DNA of 64,000 nt from Tetracladium setigerum (Eukaryota > Ascomycota > Leotiomycetes > Helotiales), in the NCBI GenBank assembly GCA_031472005.1, contig PZJY01000002.1, forward strand, positions 3,410,001-3,474,000, read 5' to 3'. This document shows positions 59,101 to 64,000 of this stretch, piece after piece. Below the pieces are notes generated by a model. The model saw only the letters and a program-made list of their open reading frames with translations, searched no databases and had not been told where the DNA came from. The position numbers and the translations under genes were made by a program. The stretch's first letter is position 1, and each line of letters opens with the position of its first letter.

Positions 59101-59545
59101 TCCAGGGCGTGATCAGCATATGCCTTGATCGAAATTGATCTTCATCTTTCGTTACCATGCCCCCGGCAGCGCCTGATGGCCAACGATCCTCATCATACAG
59201 CCAAGCGAACATTCCCTTCTCTTTAGCACGCTCGACACATTTTTTGACAATTTCCATGAATTCTTCGCCAAGATACTCAGTGTCGAGTCCAACTCTAGAG
59301 TGCATGTGGAATCCTCCTAGACCCATCTCCTCTAGGTGGTCAATTTGACGGAGAAGTTGATCAAGGTCGAGCTTTGTGTTCCATGCCCATAGTGGTGTTC
59401 CACGGTATTCTGCTGTCGGGTTTGCGAATAGATCTTCTGAGAAGGTCTCGCGGCTCTTGGGGAAATGGTCAAACGACTTGATTTTGGCATTCTGGACCTT
59501 TTCTGTCAGATTTGACTCCGGAAGTTGTGCAATTGAGGGCGCCAT
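56109..59545 (-). CDS. GH106-like alpha-L-rhamnosidase, no visible signal peptide, one frame break
   Basis: GH106 enzymes remove terminal alpha-L-rhamnose. Exons are 59545-59067, 58944-58442, 58397-57737 and 57683-56109, about 1072 residues, the usual size for the family. Near residues 50-125 there are LWAWNTKLD, MGLGGFHMHSRVGL and WLYDEDRWPSGAAGG. FTDEPQ lies near 263. The block TGHMMKEASLRSQ...MSLPGIDLL (about 352-385) and SEIYGVTNWTFTFEGHKGSGDWQAALG (about 412-440) carries the candidate catalytic acids and matches the bacterial family layout. Beta-sandwich modules follow. The N-terminus MAPSIAQLPES lacks a signal peptide, so the enzyme is probably cytosolic. The frame changes at 57670-57671, and one added base joins LPEQN to RVVNGKLYVG (3218 nt present, 3219 needed). 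It is divergent from the sugar porter. Confidence 0.8.
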
Positions 59546-60333
59546 GGCTTAGTTTGGTATAAACAGAACAGATGGAATCGGTGTGTTGGAGAACTTGGGA
59601 GAGAAAAAGTAGGATCTGAAGTAGCTGGGAAGACGTGGAAGGTGGTGTCATAAACAAAGGCAAACCGTAATGATATCAGTCCAGTCTCCACCAGGAAAGC
59701 ATGGATGTGGTAAACATTACCGACATCGTAACAAGTTCGGGTTCTTCGGTGCCTTCTGCAACGAGCTGGGCGCAAGCTAAGAGCAAGTAAATGCCAAAAT
59801 GACATGTTTAGAGTCATGTATCAGACAAGAATCCAAGTTGCATTCGGTTGTTGTTGGATATAGACTCCAGAGCTTGGGAAGGGAAGCCATGCCAAGCTTG
59901 CGTCCTCCGCTAGTGGCAGCGGCGATGTTGCAACCTCATTGGCAAGTCGCCGCTTCTGTGGAACCGCTTTCAGAGTTTGGCACTATAATTCACAACCCAA
60001 GAATGCGGAGAGAAGCTCTGTGGGGCATGGAGAATTTGGAGAATTTGGAGCAAAATTGGACTTCTCCAGCAACGGGGTCAATCCCCACATTCAAACCCAC
60101 CACAACATCCCATTATTGTTCCTCGCCTTCGTACTTCGAAATACGCCTCTCCGCGGGTCACGTTCCATGGAGGAGGAGGAGGAGGAGGAGGAGATTACCA
60201 CTGGCCGCCGTCATATCCTTGGGACTATTGACATCAAAGTGTCTCGTCAAAAAGTCCTATATAAAGACCACATCTCCCATCGATTTCTTGCCAACTAAAA
60301 CAATTAACCATTCAATCTTCAACTGCCTTCATC
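59546..60333. promoter_or_regulatory. Divergent promoter of the GH106-like gene and the sugar porter
   Basis: The 788-bp spacer must drive both genes. CGG- and CCG-type half-sites that Zn2Cys6 proteins favour are present, for example CCGCTTTCAGAG near 59960 and CGG near 60008, but no repeated operator is clear. A (GGA)n run lies at about 60167-60190. Confidence 0.5.
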
Positions 60334-62085
60334 ATGGGAAACTACATTATTCTTATTGCGCTCGTTGTCGCCATCGGCGGCTTCGTGTTCGGCGTTGATT
60401 CAGGTATTATGGGAACGACACTCGGCCACAGCACTTTCAAAGTCTACATGCTGGGTCCCTCGATGAAGAATGCATCTCTCACTGGTATATTCTATTCCCA
60501 AAGAAGTGCGTGCGCATACTAAGAGATCTCAGGAGCCATTGTTTCCGTGTACAATGTTGGGCAGGCACTTGCGACATTCATCACTGGCTATTCTGCAGAT
60601 AAGTTCAGTAGAAGATGGACTATTTGCGCCGCTGGTATCATTTGTAAGATTCTTGCCTTACTTCGCGTTATGTGTTACCTGACTTCGTGATAGCTATCTT
60701 TGGAGCTGTGCTGCAGACCGCAGCAATGAATGTTGGTATGATGATTGCAGGCAGATTTTTTGCCGGTCTAGGATGCGGAATGATTCTCGCAACGGTCCCG
60801 GTCTACATCGCTGAAGTAGCACCACCAGATCAACGTGGATTTGTGGTAGGATTGCAGGGAATGATGATTTCCATTGGCTTCTTCGCGGCAAACTGTAGGT
60901 GCCATAAGTCGTGGCAGCAATTACAGACACTAACATCATCCAGGGATAGGATATGGCGGGGCTTTTGCTCAGGGAGATGCTCAGTGGCGTATTCCGCTCG
61001 CGATGCAAATCCCTGGAGCTGTTGCACTTTCCATTGGATGCATTTTTATACCGTATTCTCCACGTTGGTGTATGTGTTCCCTTCACCCGATGTGTACGTT
61101 CTTGAACTGACGCGAAACTAGTGGTCCAACAAGAGAGATACGAGGATGCTAAAAAAGGTATTTACTACATACGTTACGCATTATCGCATTACTGAACATG
61201 TGCCTCATAGTTATTTTATCACTTCACGGAGACAAGGGAGAAGACTTCATCGCCCAAGAATTCGTTCAAATCCACGATCAAATCCAGCTTGAACGAGTAG
61301 CCAGCGGTACCAACGCCATCGTCGCAGTCAAAGAACTCTTCTCCCGCCGCTACTTCCGCCGTACTGCCACAGCATGTTTCATCCTGATGATGGGCCAACT
61401 GAGCGGCTCTACCGTCATCCAAAACTACCAGAGCATATTTTATGGAGCTGTAGGTTTCACAGGCAGAACATCTCTTCTGATCAGTGGGGTTTACGGCTTC
61501 ATGGGTGTTTTGGGACAACTGATTTACCTATTTGCCGTGGCGGACAAATGGCCCCGGACTCGCACACTCTGGATCGGTTCTCTCTTTCTCTGCGTTATGA
61601 TTTCCATCATCACGGCTCTCTCCGCGTCGTTTCCTAGGGGATCAACAAACGTAGCAGGTGCGCGTGCAGCTATAGCTTTCATTTTCATATACTCAGTAGG
61701 CTACGCTGTCTTCTTCAACGCCATGGTATGGGTTGTGCCGTCGGAGCTCTTCCCATTCTTTCTCCGTTCCAAAGGCCTCGGACTCGCGGTTTTCTCCAAA
61801 GCTGTGGTTGCTATTGTGCTCGCACAGATTACACCCGTTGCTATTCAAAATGTCGGATGGAGGTACTACTTCCTGTTCATCGCGACGAACTTTGCGGCTG
61901 CATTTGTGTACTACTTCTTTCTACCCGAAACCAAAGGTAAAAGTCTCGAGGAGATTGCAGGCTTATTTGGCGATGAGCTTGCAACTGGGGAACTGGGACA
62001 GATCGATACCAGTGGTAAGGCTATCATAAATCACGAGCATTTGGAGGGCAAAACGAAGGATTCTGTGCAAAGAGAAAGTGTTTAG
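60334..62085 (+). CDS. MFS sugar porter (hexose/oligosaccharide type)
   Basis: This is a proton-coupled plasma-membrane sugar transporter of the major facilitator superfamily. Exons are 60334-60484, 60533-60643, 60694-60894, 60944-61069, 61122-61157 and 61211-62085, giving 499 residues. About twelve helices are visible. Sugar-porter signatures are GFVFGVDSG in helix 1, the SRRWT loop after helix 2, AGRFFAGLGCGMILATVPVYIAEVAPPDQRG, and PETKGKSLEE after the last helix. The substrate cannot be read. Its divergent neighbour, the probably cytosolic GH106-like rhamnosidase, suggests a rhamnose-containing di- or oligosaccharide or glycoside. Confidence 0.9.
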
Positions 62086-63096
62086 GATTATGGTCTTCTA
62101 AGAGAAATATTTACTTTTTTGATCAATATGACTCTCTAGGTGTCTTTGAATTGTGATATTATGAGAATCGAAATCCATGAAGTCGGCTTGAATATTGCTT
62201 GTTGTAAGCTTTCCCAGTATATGCCGCCTCAGAGCGAGCCTTGGCACACACCTCTCATCGCTACATGGAAATCACTTCCTAAATAATGAGGCCTCTACTA
62301 TAATAACAACGACGTTACACTAAAAATCGAGTCCAACGGGTTACGGGTATTACGATGCCGTAAAAAACTTAAATCTTAGAAAGACTCACATGCAATAATA
62401 TACTTGATGTCTCACAACATCGCAAGGCTGTATAATCCATGTCTATCCCTCCCTCCCACCGCAAGGCGAACAGAATCTAGTCATGCATACATACCATAGT
62501 TGTTTGCTCATTTTCGTTCTCCGTCATATCTGTTATCTCGACAGTAGCAAGTCGATTTTTAAGTCTGGCCGCGTGCCCCATATGCCGATACCGGTGAGGA
62601 GGATGTGGATGTGGATGTGTGTGTGTATGTGGGCGAACTTGCGCGGCGGCGATTTATCCTTCCTTCAAACCGAAAAGCATATAAAGAAACACCACCTCCC
62701 CCTTAAGATTGTTATCAGAAATCATATGACAGGAGACCAATGATATCACATCACTAGTTTATTCAACTGCACCATCATTTTCAATCAAAAGATTCAAGGC
62801 TTTTCGATTAAACTTTTTCTGCCTGATTTCTCGAAAAGTTTACTTTACATACCTACCTTAGCGATCTAGCCCGCTTACTCGGTGAAGGCACACACACACT
62901 CTCACATCTCGATCTTTTCTCCTCACAAGGCTACCTACCTTACATACCTATGTTATATACCTGGGTACAATACGCAGCAAGGTTCTCCTCGTCCACACCC
63001 ACTTGATTATTTAAAACACAGCAACCAAACACAGCCAAACCAAACCAACCACCACCAAGGTACCACCCAAACCAAGGGAGAAAAAACGACACCACA
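62086..63096. other. Intergenic region after the sugar porter
   Basis: No gene is supported. CACAC and TACCTACCT short runs lie near 62888-62950, and CAAAC-rich leader-like sequence precedes 63097. Confidence 0.6.
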
Positions 63097-63537
63097 ATGG
63101 TACACTCCCACCATCTCTCTCACCTTCTCAAACTCGTCGCCGTAGTCCTCTGCGTCCACCGCTACTGGCCAAAAGGAATCCTCTACTCAGACTCTGACAA
63201 GACAAAACGCCGTCACCAACAACAACGCCAACATCAAAAACAAGAAGAAAGATCAAACCGTGGGAGATCTCGCACTCGTGAAGGTGGGAAAAGTCGCACT
63301 AGTGGTACGCGAACTTCAAGTCATGGAGGTTCAGATCGTTATGGTCGGCGATCTCAGAGGGAACTCTCTGTGGTTAGGAGGGGGGATGAAGAGTATGAGT
63401 ATGCGATGAGTGCTTCTGGCGGTAGTCAAGGACAGATAGGGAGGAGCAGGAGCAGGAGGAGGAGGAGAAGTGATGCCTATTATCATGCTGATCCGCCAAG
63501 GCTTGAGGCGAAGGGGAGTTATTTTTATGATTTGTGA
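63097..63537 (+). CDS. Unknown 146-residue Arg/Ser/Gln-rich protein with an N-terminal hydrophobic segment
   Basis: I do not recognise the family. It reads as a single exon. The first 20 residues (HHLSHLLKLVAVVLCVHRYW) are hydrophobic enough for a membrane anchor or signal anchor. The rest is Arg/Ser/Gln-rich and basic, with RSRSRRRRRS near residue 120 and a terminal YFYDL. The long A/G-rich reading frame and a CAAACC-rich leader with ATG in a good context (ACAATGGT) are the only support that it is a real gene; it could be chance. Confidence 0.5.
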   Translation: MVHSHHLSHLLKLVAVVLCVHRYWPKGILYSDSDKTKRRHQQQRQHQKQEERSNRGRSRTREGGKSRTSGTRTSSHGGSDRYGRRSQRELSVVRRGDEEYEYAMSASGGSQGQIGRSRSRRRRRSDAYYHADPPRLEAKGSYFYDL

Positions 63538-64000
63538 GTTTTGTTTTTGGGGTGGGGGTTTACCTATGCTTTGATGAGATTGATGAGATAATGATTTTGA
63601 TGATATGATGGAGGTTGGGCTTCTTGTTCGTTTTATTTGGACATGGCGCTGTGGAATAATTTGTTTGGGTATCTTAGTGAGATGCATTTCGGGAAGGAAG
63701 GTTTGTTTATTCGTTTAAATGCGATATTTTGCGAGTGTTTTGTTCGAGTAAGGTATGTTGAGGAGATAGGCGTTGGGCTCGCTTGTTCTGCTTGGGCTTG
63801 ATTGCGTTTTGTAAAGTTATGCCTGTATGAGATTTAGATCAAATTGATTTCAGAAGATATTTATTTTCATAATGTATGCCATTCATTCCCTCAACTCAGT
63901 TCTCATGATGACGAGAGCCTCAAGACGGGGTGCGCAACCCATGCTGCTGACGTGAATGACAAGACAATGTACAGCATGTGATCTGACTTCATCCGAGATC
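63538..64000. other. 3' flank at the right edge
   Basis: AT-rich and TG-rich sequence with no supported gene. Confidence 0.6.

Noticed and set aside
1..64000. tRNA genes, transposable elements and CRISPR arrays
   Set aside because: I scanned by eye for B-box-like GTTCRANNC sequences, reverse transcriptase or transposase motifs, long terminal repeats and regularly spaced repeats, and found none that hold up. A tRNA or repeat search program would be decisive.

Overview
The window is nuclear DNA of a filamentous ascomycete (Pezizomycotina; the protein set and gene structure would suit a leotiomycete, but that placement is inference). The evidence is many short introns (about 45-80 nt) with GTAAGT-like donors and CTAAC-like branch sites, fungal-only families (Zn2Cys6 regulator, CBM1 modules, Gep4, Cdc4 F-box/WD40), and 1-4 kb intergenic spacers. 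I see no transposon, tRNA, rRNA or CRISPR array.

Layout. 1-4784: meiotic helicase HFM1/MER3 (minus, 3' end off the left edge). 5778-7539: UDP-galactose-type nucleotide-sugar transporter (minus). 9547-11827: conserved serine-rich fungal protein of unknown role (minus). 14547-17244: meiotic HORMA protein HOP1 with a C-terminal zinc finger (minus). 18951-22240: CDC4-type F-box/WD40 ubiquitin ligase adaptor (plus). 23277-24158: four-helix membrane protein of unknown role (plus). 25055-26187: Hsp90 co-chaperone AHA1 (plus). 27264-32317: DNF3-like P4-ATPase flippase (minus). 33507-35434: homeobox transcription factor (minus), followed upstream by 4.3 kb without a convincing gene. 39754-40889: secreted protein with three CBM1-like modules (minus). 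43619-44465 and 44696-45308: GEP4 and SmD3, divergent from a 230-bp promoter. 45665-46887: adaptin-binding p34/Irc6-like protein (plus). 48067-49091: secreted heme-thiolate peroxidase of the chloroperoxidase/unspecific peroxygenase family (plus). 50102-51607: unknown basic protein (plus). 52219-53057: PHS1 hydroxyacyl-CoA dehydratase (minus). 63097-63537: small Arg/Ser-rich protein (plus).

The most interesting gene group is 53948-62085: a Zn2Cys6 regulator, a GH106-like alpha-L-rhamnosidase with no visible signal peptide, and an MFS sugar porter. The hydrolase and porter are divergent, and the regulator converges on the hydrolase with a 170-bp spacer. Together they look like an uptake-and-intracellular-cleavage module for a rhamnose-containing glycoside.

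A second window-wide signal is technical or biological. Eight otherwise intact, mostly conserved genes (AHA1, CDC4, PHS1, the homeobox gene, p34, the peroxidase, the GH106 gene and the serine-rich gene) carry ten frame breaks with no plausible intron. Every one is resolved by adding a single base, and every one lies at or next to a short G or C run. Systematic base loss in the assembly is the simplest reading. Gene models below are therefore given across these breaks, with the break positions stated.
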